Below, piece after piece: positions 35,150 through 48,329 of a DNA stretch of 64,000 nucleotides. The position numbers and the translations under genes are program-made. Where the stretch lies: contig OY848921.1 of NCBI GenBank assembly GCA_963693285.1, forward strand, positions 2,929,646 through 2,993,645, given 5' to 3'. The notes beneath the pieces were generated by a model, which was not told where the DNA came from, did no database searches, and saw nothing but the letters and a program-made list of their open reading frames with translations. The DNA comes from Xestospongia muta. Taxonomy: Eukaryota; Porifera; Demospongiae; Haplosclerida; Petrosiidae. The stretch's first letter is position 1. Every line of letters begins with the position of its first letter.

Positions 35150-35940
35150 GATCCTGTTTTTTTCTCCTATACTACAGAAATATTACTGTTTTAACTTTTA
35201 TGTGTGGCTAAATTTCAATTATTAACCCATTATCATATTTATCTATACAGACATCTAGATGTTTCTCTCTCTCAGTTTTATTATATCATTTAGATCTAGT
35301 TATAATTCAAATAAAAATAGTTAGTAGAGAATCATTTCAATGCTCTCATGATCATGGCATGTGCTGAGTGAATACATAGGGATATAATACAAACATGACT
35401 CTATACAAGGATTATCGTGTTCACCTGATCATGAGAGATGTTCTACAGCTGATAATTACTTGGATTTGTTTTAATCAAACTTTCAAAAAATGTAATGAAA
35501 ACAGCTTTATATGAAATGCAACATATCATTTTACTAAGCAATTAAGTTAATATGAATCTATTGTAAGTGACTAACTAGCAAGAATTGTAAATTAAGACTG
35601 ATAACTTGCCAATACATTCTCCAAACAAGAAATGTTATATGTACCATAAAGATACATATAAATTCCTACGAGATTACGAGATTTAGACTTTATATAAACA
35701 ATCATACGTGATTATTATTATAAATTTAAGACCCACATAATTATACTTAATTTATTTGTTAAGGTTCAGCAGGAAATTCATACCAATCCCACCCCTAAAC
35801 CCTAATATTAAATTCAGCAAATTTACTTCCTGCTGTAGTCAACAGTTCCTAAGTACTTGACGGGTAAGTTTGTGCTAGCTGGTGTTATTAACAACTAATG
35901 AAAACAGATTTGTGGGACTCCTCAGCTGATAAAAAAGAGA
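35150..35940. other. Intergenic flank between gene 4 and exon 1 of gene 5
   Basis: Paralogous to 19,720-20,680. No gene. The final ~90 bp is the conserved exon-1 upstream block (TAAGTTTGTGCTAGCTGGTG). Confidence 0.6.
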
Positions 35941-35962
35941 ATGGGCGGATGTCTACGAAGAC
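35941..35962 (+). CDS. Exon 1 of gene 5: MGGCLRR, phase-1 donor
   Basis: A 22-nt exon ending in a single phase-1 C before GTAAGTCA. It encodes M-G-G-C-L-R-R. The second Gly codon is GGC here and GGA in other copies, a synonymous change, which favours protein-level constraint. It is collinear with array 5 and gene 5; intron 1 spans 35,963 to 43,833. Confidence 0.72.
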
Positions 35963-38940
35963 GTAAGTCAAATCAAATCTTACAGACCATGCAATGAGGA
36001 ATTTGTTGTTCATCAAATTATTGCACATAATTGAATATCTATGAATTTAACAAGTTATAGTTCATTTTGGATTATGGATTCAAATAAAATATATCATGAA
36101 CACCTATATTGCATTAATTTAACATCACTCTGAGATGCTCTCTTACTAATAGTGTTGTATTATTTATGCAAAACATAGACCCAATACAGTCTAATATCAA
36201 AGACAAGGCTTAACCATTTTTTAAAATAAATATCGTTTTGGATATAAAATCCGTATTTTATTGATAGTTCATTCCAGACCTCCACAGTGGCATAAGTCAG
36301 GTCAGCCACACTAGAGACTAATACTGTAGTGTGGTAATATCCTATGTCCTTTTCTTAGTCTGGCAAACAGACCTTTCACTTCTAGTTCTTTATTAAGATG
36401 GGGTAGACCAGAGAAATGTCTGGAGAATCTTGACATGATTCCATGGACTCTACAGGAATGTTTGTAGAGCCAACAAGAAATATTAGCTAGCCACATTTAA
36501 TATTAAGATGGAAAAAGCTATCAGGTAGCAGTGAAAGTGCTTGGTTGCATGAATTTACAAGAAAGCAGAAAGAAGCAATATTACACTACTTTCAAAGTAA
36601 AGAAAGGTACTGATGTTTATGGTACTGTGCCAACCAGACCAAATCTAGTGACCTTAGCACATAATGCTACTTTTTTAGCCTTTCTTTTATTGAATTTGAT
36701 AACAAGATACTTTAGTACAAAATATAATACATGATATCACATAATTGTATTCATAACAGAGCTATTACAACTATAACTAAAACTTACAATTATTTTACTG
36801 CTATAACTAACACTGATAAGATAAGAAAAGAGTATCAACACAAAATAGTACATGTGGTATTTTGTGTTGACACTATAATACTATTTTGTGTTGATATATA
36901 GTCTATACTATACCAATTGTTTGTACTATACCTATAGTTTACTTGTACCCAAGTAAACTATAGATAGAGTATAGACTGTATAATGTCCCTATACCAAATA
37001 CTTCTTATATCATCAATATAAGTGCCTATATTGATACCTACATCAGGATAGTTACAACCCACATTGACATATGCATATAGAAATGCCATTATTATTATAC
37101 ATCAAATTATACGTGCACTTATGCACTTGCAACTGTAATATAGCTAATAGCTGTGACATTAAATTGTTGTCTACTAATACTTACCTGTTCTTAATAAAAT
37201 CAATAAGACCTACAGTACTAGTACTGGATATGCTGCTGTCCAAATAAATCATTTCTCATATATTGTCAAGTGTTGTTCATCACAACATACACAGTATAAT
37301 GCTGTTTTCATTCTTTTATTTTATATACTTATAGATAACTTGGTTGTAATGTATTTTTGTAAGTATTTTACATTGGCTTTAGTATGATAGAAAAACATTT
37401 AAGAGTACTTGGTGAACAGGCTACACATAGCTTTCTCAGAACTTGAAATTGTTCACGGAAGTAGTAGTAGTTTCTTACAAGTGATATTTAGATTATTATA
37501 GTATATATTGTTCATTAGTAATGGATACTAATTATAATATTAATATTAAAAATCTGAGCATAATTGTGATCAGCCAACCATGTGAACAAATGAGTCAAGG
37601 TGTTTCTTACTTGCTTGAAGGTCCATTTCTCATTTATTTCACTTGACATTGTTTGTGCTCTGACTTGTTACTGGAAAGAGACTGAAGCTACTGCAATACC
37701 TTGGTGTGATAAGCTGTTCTGTAAAGGATTACAGATGCAGAGTTGCATTAAAGTCCTCAAATTTGGTATAAAGTCCATACTACATGATAAAATGATCCTA
37801 CTCCTAAACCCTAAACGACATCTATACATAGCAAAGTATAATTTCTACCTGATCTATAGGCATTCTTATTGTAAACTCTGTCTAACAAGATAAAAGATTC
37901 TAATTAATCCGTAGGTTAAACATGATATATCTGCATATACACAAAATAATGGCCATGGAAGCAAATAATAAAAATTGTTTTGAAAAATGAAAAAAGAAAA
38001 AAAATAGAAAAAAAATAATAAAGAAACATTTCAAACATTGAAAGATGTAAGGATGACAATTCCTAAAAAGAAAGAAACAAGATAGAATGACTACACAAAT
38101 TCATACTAAAATCCCAACATAAGTACTCAAATCTTAAAGTTAAGCAAAGCTGTTAATTATAATTACAACTTGAATAGTAAATACTGCTATATCATTGTAT
38201 GTGGTCTTTCAGTAGGAGCAATGCATCGTGGATAAAATAAAAGCCTATAATACTGATACTGATACTGCTATACATACAGTCTTATATCTTGAATCAAATA
38301 AATATTAGTAAGACTGATATTGATTGGCTACTTATGTTGGGTTATGTATATGTATTTGAGCATTTCCCTGTATTGTGTTTTTCCTTTTTGGGATTGTCAT
38401 CTCCACGTGTTTCATTTTTAAAATGTTATTAAAATGTAATAGTGTAATAACTTGTTCCATGTACAGACACCATAATCATATAGTGTAAAATAAAACAAAC
38501 ACCTCTCCTTACAACTATGTAGTAAACTAGAACCACTTAGCTGTCTAACGTCTGGTGATTAACTTTATCGTTCTTTGATATTCAACATTTATGTGTGATT
38601 TGTTTTCTTCCATATTAACTAATGTATTGTTCACAATTAATTTTTTATTCTACATCAATGATCACTGAACAATACAGAACATATCTTATAGAAATTTTGG
38701 TGAGCGTTTTAATTTTTGCCACCACACTCAAAATTAATTAATGTACTCACTTTTAATAAACTTTCATCAGCTATTGAGTTTAGTCTACAAAATATCTTAT
38801 TCCTAAATTACCTTTTAAATTTTAATCAAAAGTTGCAACAAACATTGTGTAAGTAGTTATAAGCTTATATTCCTGCATTATATTTTCTTTTTAATATCAA
38901 TCAAAATTCTGTCAAAATTGTAATTAGTTGATTATTTTTC
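35963..38940. other. Intron 1, proximal part, locus 6
   Basis: The first part parallels loci 4 and 7 (with a left-end MITE fragment from 36,355). From 36,640 it parallels 6,150-8,220. It contains a palindrome at 36,898-36,980 and the 37600-37893 open frame discussed for 6867-7091. No supported exon. Confidence 0.55.
36898..36980. repeat. Imperfect palindrome / hairpin-forming repeat (copy 2)
   Basis: TATAGTTTACTTG and CAAGTAAACTATA form perfect arms around a four-base loop. The outer arms TAGTCTATACT and AGTATAGACTGTA also pair. It is better preserved than the copy at 6,430-6,512. Confidence 0.6.
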
Positions 38941-41900
38941 TTCTTCAACATGAACCAAAATAATTGTATCAAATAATATTGGTGAATATTAAACCAATAT
39001 AGAATGTAAGTTTAATATATTTATTAATTAATTTAATTGCCATTTTTGTCAATTTTTTCTATTCAATATCTATTAATGATTGCATCAAATATTGGTGATT
39101 ATGAAACAATACAGCTTGTGAGTGTAATATATTCACTGATATACTCAACTGACATTTTCTCCATTCTTTTCTTTGATATCAACCAATGATCAAATATTGG
39201 TGATTATAAAACAATACAGCTAGTGAGTATATATACTTATTAATTTTCTCAATTGACATATTGTCCATTCTTCTCTTAAATATCAACCAATGATCAAATA
39301 TTGGTGATTATGATATTCTACAGAAAGTGAGTACAATAAACATATTAATCCACTTAATTGATATTAAACTTGTCATTTCTCTTCAATATCAACCACTGAT
39401 TACAATAAATATTGGTTATTATTAAACGATACAGCTGGTAAGTATATATACTTATTAATTTGCTCAAATGACATTTCGTCCATTCTTCTCTTGAATATCA
39501 ACCAATGAACTAAAATATTGGTGATTATGAAACATTATAGATGGTGAGTTTAGTATACTTATTAATTCCTTCATTTCACGTTTTGTTCATTCTTGTCTTC
39601 AATATCAACCAATGATTACATCAAATATTGGTGATTATCAAACAATACAGTTGGTGAGTATACTTTACTTGATACTTTATTTAATTGACATTTGTCCATT
39701 CTTCTTTTTGATATCAACCAATGAAAATATATATTGGTGATTATAAAATATTATAGATCGTGAGTTTAGTATACTTATTAATTCACTCAAATGACTTTGT
39801 TCATTCTTCGCTTCAATATCAACCAATGACTCTATTAAATATTGGTGATTATGAAACAATGTAGCTTGTGAGTATAATATACTTATTATTTACTCAATTG
39901 ACATTTGTCCATTCCTCTCTTTAATGTCAACATGTTAAATTAAATAATGACTAATTTGAAACAATACAGATCGTGAGTTAATTATGCTTATTATATCTCT
40001 CAATTGACATTTGTCCATTCTTCTCTCCAATATCAACTAATGACTGTATTTAATATTGGTGATTATCAAACAATGCAGCTTGTGAGTACACTATACTTAT
40101 TAAATTACTCAATTAACATCTGTCTGTTCTTCTCTTTAATATTAACTAATTAAATATTGGTGATTATAAAACAATATAGATTGTGAGTTTAATGTACTTT
40201 TAAATTTACTCAATTGACTTTTTGTCTATTTTTCTCTTCAATAAACCAATGATTACATGAAATAATGAAAATACAGCTGGTGAGTACAATATTTTTATTA
40301 ATTTTACCCAATTAATTTTTATCCACTATTTACCTCAATATTAACAATGATTACATCACATATTGACAATTATGAAACAATATAGATTGTGAGTACAATA
40401 CACTTAATAATTTACTTGATTGACATTTTGCCTATTGTTTTCTTCATTTTAAACCAATTATCACATCAAATATTTGTTATTATGAAAATACAGCTGGTGA
40501 GTATAATATACTTAATAATTATTTAATTGACTTTTTGTCCATTCTTCTCTTCGATATCAACCAATGATTGCATCAAATATTGGGGATTATGTAACAATTC
40601 AGGTTGTGAGTTTAATGTACTTATTAATTTTATTCAATTGACGTTTTGTCCATTCTTTTTTTAATATAAACTGATGATTGTATCAAATATTGTGATTAAT
40701 ATGAAACAATACAGATTGTGAGTATAATATACTCAATTGGTTTTTTTTTTACTCAATTTGTATTTTTTTTATTCTTCTCTTCAATATCAACCAATATTGC
40801 ATCAAATATTGGTGATTATAAAACAATATAGCTTGTGAGTACAATAATACTAATTGATTATTTCAATTTACATTTTGTTTATTCTTCTCTTCAATATCAA
40901 TCAATTATCAATCAATGATTGCATCAAATATTTGTGACTATCACACAATATAGCTCGTGAGTGCTTGAACTAATTAATTGTCAATTAACTTGTCCATTCT
41001 TTTCTTTAATGTCTACAAATATTTGCATCAATTAATAATGATTATAAAACAATAAAGTTGGTGAGTGTAATATATCTATTAATTTACTCAATTCACATTT
41101 TAAATTCTTCCCTTCAATATTATCTAATGATTGCATAAAAATATTGGTTATTTTAAATAATATAGCTGGTGAGTAAAATATGCATAATAATTAACTTAAG
41201 TGACATTCTGTCAATTTTCTCTTTAAAATCAAACAATGATTGCAACAAATATTGGCAACTATGAAACATATAGCTTGTGAGTATAATATATTTATTAATT
41301 TTCTTACTTGAAATGTGTATATTTGTCTCTTAAATATCAAACATTGATTGCATCAAATGTTTGTAATAATGAAACAATACAGCTCGTAAGTATATCTATC
41401 TATCTATCTATCTATCTATATATATATATATATATATACATATTTAATGATTTTATTAAATGCTCAATTACTTTTTGTCAATTCTTCTCTATAATATCAA
41501 CAAATGATTGCATCAAATTTTGATAATTATGAAACAATACAGGTGGTGAGTGTAATACTTGCTAATTTACTCAATTCACATTTTTATATTTTTTTCCTTC
41601 AATATTAACCAATGGTTATGTTAAATATTGATGATTATAAATGATACAGTTTGTGAGTAAAAATATATATTAATTTACTAAATTGATTTTTTGTTCATTT
41701 TCTCTTCAATATCAATCAACAATTGCTTTAAATGTTTGTCATTTAAAAACAATATAGCTTGTGAGTATAATATACATATTAATTTGCTCAATTGACATTC
41801 TATTCATTCTTCTTTTCAATATCAACCAATGATTGCATGAAATGTTGGTCATTTTGAAACATCAAAGCTCGTAAGTATAATGATTTTATTAATTTGCTCA

Positions 41901-43790
41901 ATTGATTTTGTCAATTCTAATCAATATCAACAAATGATTACGTCAAATATTGGTGATTATGACACAATACAGGAGGTGAGTGTGATATACTTATTAATAT
42001 ATTATAATTACTCAATCCACAATTTTTATTTTCTTCCTTCAATATTAACCAATGATTGTATAAAATATTAATGATTATGAAATAATACAGTTTGTGAGTA
42101 TAATATACTTAATTTACTTAATTGACATTTTGTTCATTCTTTTCTTCAATATCGATCAATGATTGCATCAAATATTGGTGATTAATAAACCAATACAGCT
42201 TGTGAGTGTATTGATTTATTTTAAATTTGTTCAATTGATTTTTGTTAATTCTTCTCTTCAAAATCAACAAAAATTGCATATATTTTTGGTAATTATGAAA
42301 ATACAGGTGGTGAGTGTAATATTCTTGTTAATTTACTCAATTCACACTTTTCTATTTTCTTTCCTTCAATATTAACCAATTTATATATAATATATTGGTG
42401 ATTATAAATGACACAGTTTGTGAGTAAAATATATAAATTAGTTTTCTAAATTGACATTTTGTTCATTTTTATCTTCAATATTAACCAATCATGCTTCAAA
42501 TATTGGTGTTATGAAACAATAATAGCTTGTGAGTATAATACACTTATTAATTTACTAAATTTCATATTGTCCATTGTTCTCTTCAATATCAACCAATGAT
42601 TGCATCAAATATTGGTGATTATAAAACAATACAGCTCGTGAGTGTATTAATTTTTTTAATTTACTCAATTGATTTTTTTTCCATTTTTCTCTTCAATATC
42701 AATGAATGATTGCATTAATGTTTGGTGACAATAACACAATATAGGCAGTGAGTATAATATACTTATTAATTTACTAAATCACATTTTATCTTTTGTTCCC
42801 TTCAATGTTAACCAATGATTACATCAAATATTGATTATTATAAAACAATACAGCTCGTGAGTGTATTAATTTTCTTAATTTACTAAATCTTTTTCCATTT
42901 TTTCTCTTCAATATCAATGAATGATTGCATTAATGTTTGGTGACAATAACACAATATAGGCAGTGAGTATAATATACTTATTAATTTACTAAATCACATT
43001 TTATCTTTTCTTTCCTTCAATATTAACCAATGATTATATAAAATATTGGTAATTATAAATGACACATGCAGTTTGTGAGTAAAATATATAAATTAGTTTT
43101 CTAAATTGACATTTTGTTCATTTTTCTCTTCAATATTAACCAATCATGCTTAAATCACATTCCATCTTTTCTTCTCTTCAATATCAACCAATGATTGCAT
43201 TAAATATTGGTGATTATAAAACAATACAGCTCGTGAGTGTATTAATTTTTTAATTTACTCAATTGATTTTTTTTCCATTTTTTCTCTTCAATATCAATGA
43301 ATGATTGCATTAACATTTGGTGACAATAACACAATATAGGCAGTGAGTATAATATACTTATTAATTTACTAAATCACATTTCATGTTTTCTTTCCTTTAA
43401 TATTAACCAATGTTTGTAACAAATATTGGTGATTATGAAAAATACAGGTGGTGAGTGTAATATTTTTATTAATGTATGAATTGAAATGCTGTCTCTTCTT
43501 CTCTTTTAATTTCAACTAGTGATTTCATCAAATATTATTGACTTGGATGTAGTTAGTGAGTATGATCTACTTAATACAATTGGTATTTTGTCTATTTTTT
43601 TACAATATCAATACCTGCTTTTCTCTGTGATATGAACTGAAAATTGTATCAAAAATTGATTATAAGTAGACAACAAGGTTGGTAAGTGAAATGATTTTAT
43701 TTTTAATGAGCTCAATTATTTATTTAACATTATGTGTATTCCATTCAATATCAACCATGCAATAATAATTTTTATACAATAAGCTGGTTA
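38941..43790 (+). repeat. Microexon-type tandem array 5 (upstream of gene 5), best-preserved CTN-class array
   Basis: Forty-four units, 42 of which have AG, exactly three bases, and GTGAGT or GTAAGT. Examples: CTA 39220-39222, AAA 39324-39326, CTC 42635-42637 (donor 42638-42643). My triplet tally: CTT 9, CTC 7, CTG 3, TTT 4, ATT 3, GTG 3, GCA 3, ATC 2, TTG 2, and single AAT, CTA, AAA, ATG, GTT, GAG and TTA. The unit near 43,675 has four bases before GTAAGT and is probably decayed. The last is AAG-CTG-GTTAGT just before exon A. Spacing is ~100-120 bp, the size of ordinary introns here. In phase 1 the string reads as a Ser-rich linker without stops. A (TATC)n/(TA)n microsatellite sits inside one unit at 41,391-41,440. 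Confidence 0.95.
41391..41440. repeat. Microsatellite (TATC)n then (TA)n
   Basis: Simple repeat directly downstream of the GTAAGT donor of one array unit. It lengthens that unit without touching its splice signals. Confidence 0.9.
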
Positions 43791-43833
43791 GTTAAATATG
43801 TATAAATAAATATAGTGATGGTTTGTTTTTTAG

Positions 43834-45972
43834 CTGCTTTTGAAACACCTTCACAATCAAATCAAAGTAAGACTACAATGTTAGTGTGTTATTATGTAAT
43901 TATTACTCATAGCAGCTTTGGCAGTTGAAAAAGGTAATTTCAATGTGTTTTCTATCTCATTATTTTTATAATTATTGTCATTGCAATTAAAGAAACCTCA
44001 GGTATATGTTAGTATATTGTAAAATATGTATATATGTTTGCTGTATAATAGATGATTCTCAGATAAAATTATCTGATAATCTGAATGATCTACTGCTCAA
44101 GTGTCCCAAACAAGTCACAGTTTGTAAAGAGCTGTCATTTATTGCAAAATATGATGATCAACAGCAGATGTTTCAGTTGTCAGATTATGGAATAAAACTT
44201 ATCATACCACCATCAGCTGTACCACATGATATTCAACAGATCACAATTGCTGTTCAAGTTATTGCTTCTGGTCCATTTATCTTTCCTTCTTATTGTCATC
44301 CAATCAGTTGTTTCTACTGGATCCAGTCCACACACAAATTCCTCAAACCAATAGAAGTTCATCTTGAACATCATGCTGAACTTCTCTCTGAGGAAGATAG
44401 TCAAGAATTGGGATTCATTGTCTCTCCTAGCACTGAATCCTCCTCACCTCCATATCGATTTCAGTTCTCTGATGGAGTCAATTCCATCTTTCCAGTTGGT
44501 TCTAGCTATGGTATTATCGAAGTTGCTGAGTTCTCAATTTTCTCTATTGCATGGAAGAGGATAAGGGCTACATTTAGTGATCATTTCAGATATATATGGA
44601 TGGTTTACTACAGGCAGAGTCATGAGAATAATTGGGAGTTACATGTAGTTGTGACAAAAAACTTGGGACCTTTTCTACAGGTATATTAGCTGTAAAGTTA
44701 TTGTAAAAATATAAATTACCGTTTTATTATTATATGTGGACAGAGTCCTAGAAAGGAGTACATTATTATTAATAATTTATTATTTATTAAATTATTATTT
44801 ATTAATTATTTATTATTTAATTTATTTTATTATGTAATTATTTATGGTATATATTGACAGAGTGCTAAAGATGAGTATACTAACTGGATTGAGTACATTA
44901 AACCAAAGCTATTTCAATTTGATGATACTAAATCTATTCAAGTCAAGTTCCCAGAAGATGATCAAGTAGTCAACAATTGGAGACTATCAACTCAAGCTAA
45001 TCCTTGTCGGGTAATGAGTAAATGTTTTGACTATATTTTATATTCCATTATTGTATATAATAAGGTGAACAAATCTGATGTAGATGAAAGTAAACCAGAT
45101 ACTTGTTTACTACATCTTGACTTAAATGTGGAATTAGAGATGTCAAGCAGTACAAGACAACTTCCTCTAGAAGTGAAGTTTCAAGGAATGAGAGAGGAAA
45201 ACACTTCCTTTAAATTTTCTGTCAGAATATCAAGACCTATAACAGGTACTGCGAATTTGCATAATTGTAAAGATAAAATATGAACACTATAACTTAAAGT
45301 CCTTATACATGATTTGCAAGACACTAGAGGTACGTACACCTACTAGAGCATGTTGTGACAGTACGTAATATACTAATTCAAACAATAGAAATATACTGGT
45401 GTCTGTAACACTACAAAATCATCACATCGTGCGGAATTTTCCAATGAAGCATTTTATAAAGAACCTAAAATTATCGTTGTCTTTATTATAATAGATCCAC
45501 CACATGTACAGTATGTTGAGTTTTCTGATACAGAAGTTTATGGAGAGCCTGAAATAGCAGAACTCATGGAGTTTGCTGGTACAAAGGTGAGTGTGTAATT
45601 ATTAACCACATATTTAAAGAATTATATCTTAATACAGTAATTCTTTATCAAAGAGAGTTATATACTAAACTAATGTATATAAAGATGATTAAATCTTCAT
45701 TATATTAATCTATTTTACAGATTTGTCACAAGTGGGACATACTTGGTGACATGCTTAAAGTGCCAGACAGTATACTTGCCTCTATTAGGAGGAATACTTC
45801 TATTGGAGGAGATTCTAAACTCTCTATTAGAGAAATGTTCATTGAGTGGTCACATTCTCGTTCTTCACCTTATAATTGGGAAACACTTCTGACAGTATTA
45901 TCTACAGAAACAGTAGGAGAAAGAGGCCTGGCTAAAGAAATAGCCAAGAGGTTGAAAGATAGATCTGTGTAG
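43834..45972 (+). CDS. Gene 5: ZU5-like / Death-domain protein, most complete locus
   Basis: Exons: 43834-43866 (33), 43913-43933 (21), 43993-44001 (9), 44052-44680 (629), 44861-45010 (150), 45065-45245 (181), 45495-45586 (92), 45721-45972 (252, TAG). With exon 1 at 35941-35962 the total is 1,389 nt, exactly 463 codons. Linker residues read AFETPSQSNQ and, from the 21-nt exon, ALAVEK. The ZU5-like domain keeps LIIPPSAVPHD and FYWIQSTHKFLKPIEVHLEH, then EVAEFSIFSIAW and a UPA-like VYYRQSHENNWELHVVVTKN. The Death domain reads WDILGDMLKVPDSIL, MFIEWSHS, YNWETLLTVLS, LAKEIAKRLK. All splice sites are canonical. Intron 4 holds an AT-rich insertion and a second, partial copy of the exon 5 acceptor. 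Confidence 0.9.
44731..44850. repeat. Duplicated exon-E acceptor separated by a TTA/ATT-rich insertion
   Basis: A first copy of the exon E 5' end (GTGGACAG then AGTCCTAGAAAGGAGTAC, about 44,736-44,761) is interrupted by ~80 bp of ATTATT/TTATTTA sequence. The functional acceptor follows at 44,851-44,860. The upstream acceptor would lead into stops if used. Confidence 0.7.
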
Positions 45973-46088
45973 ATTACTTTTGTGACTATAAGCTATTAGT
46001 ATTTATATTTATAGCTGTTAACATTTGTTGACTAGTTTTACTTAAAAACGTAAAAAAATTAGCTAATTAAAAATTACAAACGTTAATT

Positions 46089-46094
46089 AATAAA
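46089..46094 (+). terminator. Poly(A) signal, gene 5
   Basis: AATAAA in the paralogous 3' UTR position. Confidence 0.6.
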
Positions 46095-46099
46095 GATCC

Positions 46100-47055
46100 T
46101 ATTTTTGCATGTTTCCTATACTACAGGAATATTACTGTTTTAACTTTTAGGTGTGGCTAAATTTCAATTATCAATTTCAGTATCATATTTATCTATAAAG
46201 ACATCCAGATGTTTCTCTCTCTCAGTTTTATTATATCATTTTGATCTAGCTATAATTCAAATAAAAATAGTTAGTAAAAAATCATGTTCAATGCTTATAT
46301 GATCATGGCATGTGCTGAGTGAATACATAGGGACATAATACAAACATGAGAAGCTATACAAACATTATCATATTCACCTGATCATGAGAAGCATTCCACA
46401 ACTCAATCATTAACTTAGTTTGGTTTTAATCAAACTTTCACAAATGTATAATGAAAAGAACTTCATATGACATGCAATGCATCGCTTTACTAAACAAAGT
46501 TAATATCTTGCAAGAATTATAAATCAACTAAATCAAGAATGGTAACTTATAAATTACCAAAATATAATCTCCAAACAAGAAACATTATATGTACTATAAA
46601 AATCCATATAAATTTCTACATTAATAATGATGAAATTGTTAAAAGGTAATTTACAAGATCAAATTTTATGTAAATAGTCTTTAATTTAAGTAACATTGTA
46701 TTTAAGTTCAATTAGATTTAGTTATGCAATTAGATTTAGAGTCTAATTGCCTTGGCATCAGATAAATATTGACTTTACAGATGATAGAAAGAAGGGATAA
46801 AGAGTTTTAGACTTTATATAAATAATCATGCATAATTATTATTACAAATTAAACACCCATATAATTATATTTAATAATTTATTTATGAAGGTAGTCCATA
46901 CCAATCCCATCCCTAAACCCTAATATTATACTCACCAATTTACTTCCTGCCAGGTCAACAGTTACTAAGCCCTTGACAGCTAAGTTTGTGCTAGCTGGTG
47001 TTAGTATTGATCGATAAATACAGAGTTGTAGACTCATCAGTTGATAAAGAAGAGA
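46100..47055. other. Intergenic flank between gene 5 and locus 7 exon 1
   Basis: Collinear with 19,740-20,680. No gene seen. It ends in the exon-1 upstream block. Confidence 0.6.
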
Positions 47056-47077
47056 ATGGGAGGATATCTATGAAGAC
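47056..47077 (+). pseudogene. Decayed exon 1 of locus 7
   Basis: Reads M-G-G-Y-L then TGA. Cys4 is Tyr, Arg6 is a stop, and the donor is ATAAGT (47078-47083). The Cys-to-Tyr change and ATAAGT donor are shared with locus 4, so decay began in their common ancestor block. The downstream gene 6 is also broken. Confidence 0.72.
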
Positions 47078-47492
47078 ATAAGTCACAATCAAATTTTACA
47101 GACCATCCAATGAGGAAATTGTTGTTTACCAAATATTAATTGTTGCACATAATTGAATATATATGCATTTAATAGTTATAGTTTATCTGCAAATCTTATT
47201 CTGGATTATGGATTTAAGTAAAACATATCACCAACACCTATGTTGTATTAGTAAAACATCACTCTCAGATGTTCTTTTACTAATAAAGAGTGTTGTCTCA
47301 TATATACAAAACATAGACCCAATACAGTCTAATATCAAAGACAAGACTTAACTACTTTGCATATTAAATATTGTTTTGTATGTTAAACATATATTTTATT
47401 GATAGTCCATCCCAGACCTACACAATGTCATAAGGCCAGTCAGCCCTTATAGAGACTATAATGTAGTCATATCCTATCTACATATCCTTTTC

Positions 47493-47845
47493 TTAGTCTA
47501 GCAAGCAGACCTTTCACTTCTGGTATTACATTGAGATGAGGCAAAGGAGGTCTGGAGACTCTTGACATGATTCCATGTACTCTACAGCAATGTTTATAGA
47601 GCCATTGAGGTGTGAGTACTAATAGTCACATGACTGAAATATTAGCTAGTCACATGTGATATTAAGATGGAAGAGACTATTGGGCATCAGTGAAAGTGGT
47701 TGATTGAATGAATTTACGAGAAAGCCGAAAGAAGCTATATTGCAGTATCATCAATGTAAAGGCACTGATGTTTGATGGTACTAGACCTTTTCTCCGCCCC
47801 ATCTCAAAGTAAAAGTGGAAGTAGAAGGTCTGCTTACCAGGCTAA
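47493..47845. mobile_element. MITE-like element, second copy
   Basis: Same element and same position relative to exon 1 as 21,117-21,468. Termini TTAGTCTAGCAAGCAGACC and GGTCTGCTTACCAGGCTAA. No ORF. Confidence 0.8.
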
Positions 47846-48329
47846 ACATGTGTAGCATTAGTGGTCAAACATTTAACTAAGGCATACTTTCAAGCTTAGA
47901 AAAAATATGGCAATTTTGCTTCCAATATGACGCTTTGACAATAGTATGAACATTTATCTGATTTAGTTTGGTAAATAATAACCATTTTACCTGCATGTTT
48001 ATACCAAGTTTTCTCTATATTATATGTACAAATGTGTTTATTACATATATACTTCTTAAAATCCAGAAAATTATAGATTACAAATTTCTTGGTTAACATG
48101 AATCATGACATCAATGATATAAGAGATAAATTGTATACTGGATAGTTACAATAGCACATCCAAACGTTTTGATGTATTAGTAACAAATGGTATTAGTAAC
48201 AATATAATATATGCATTAATCTACTAATTGAACAATACAGGAAATTGATGTGAATGTTTTTTAAGTTAACAACTACTTACCTTACTTCATTGACCTAAAC
48301 AATTATGTATATTCCTCTTTTCAATATGA

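Noticed and set aside
38941..43790. CRISPR-like array (regular repeats with variable short core)
   Set aside because: The variable part is only 3 nt, repeats are diverged over ~110 bp, the genome is eukaryotic, and the invariant parts are splice consensus.
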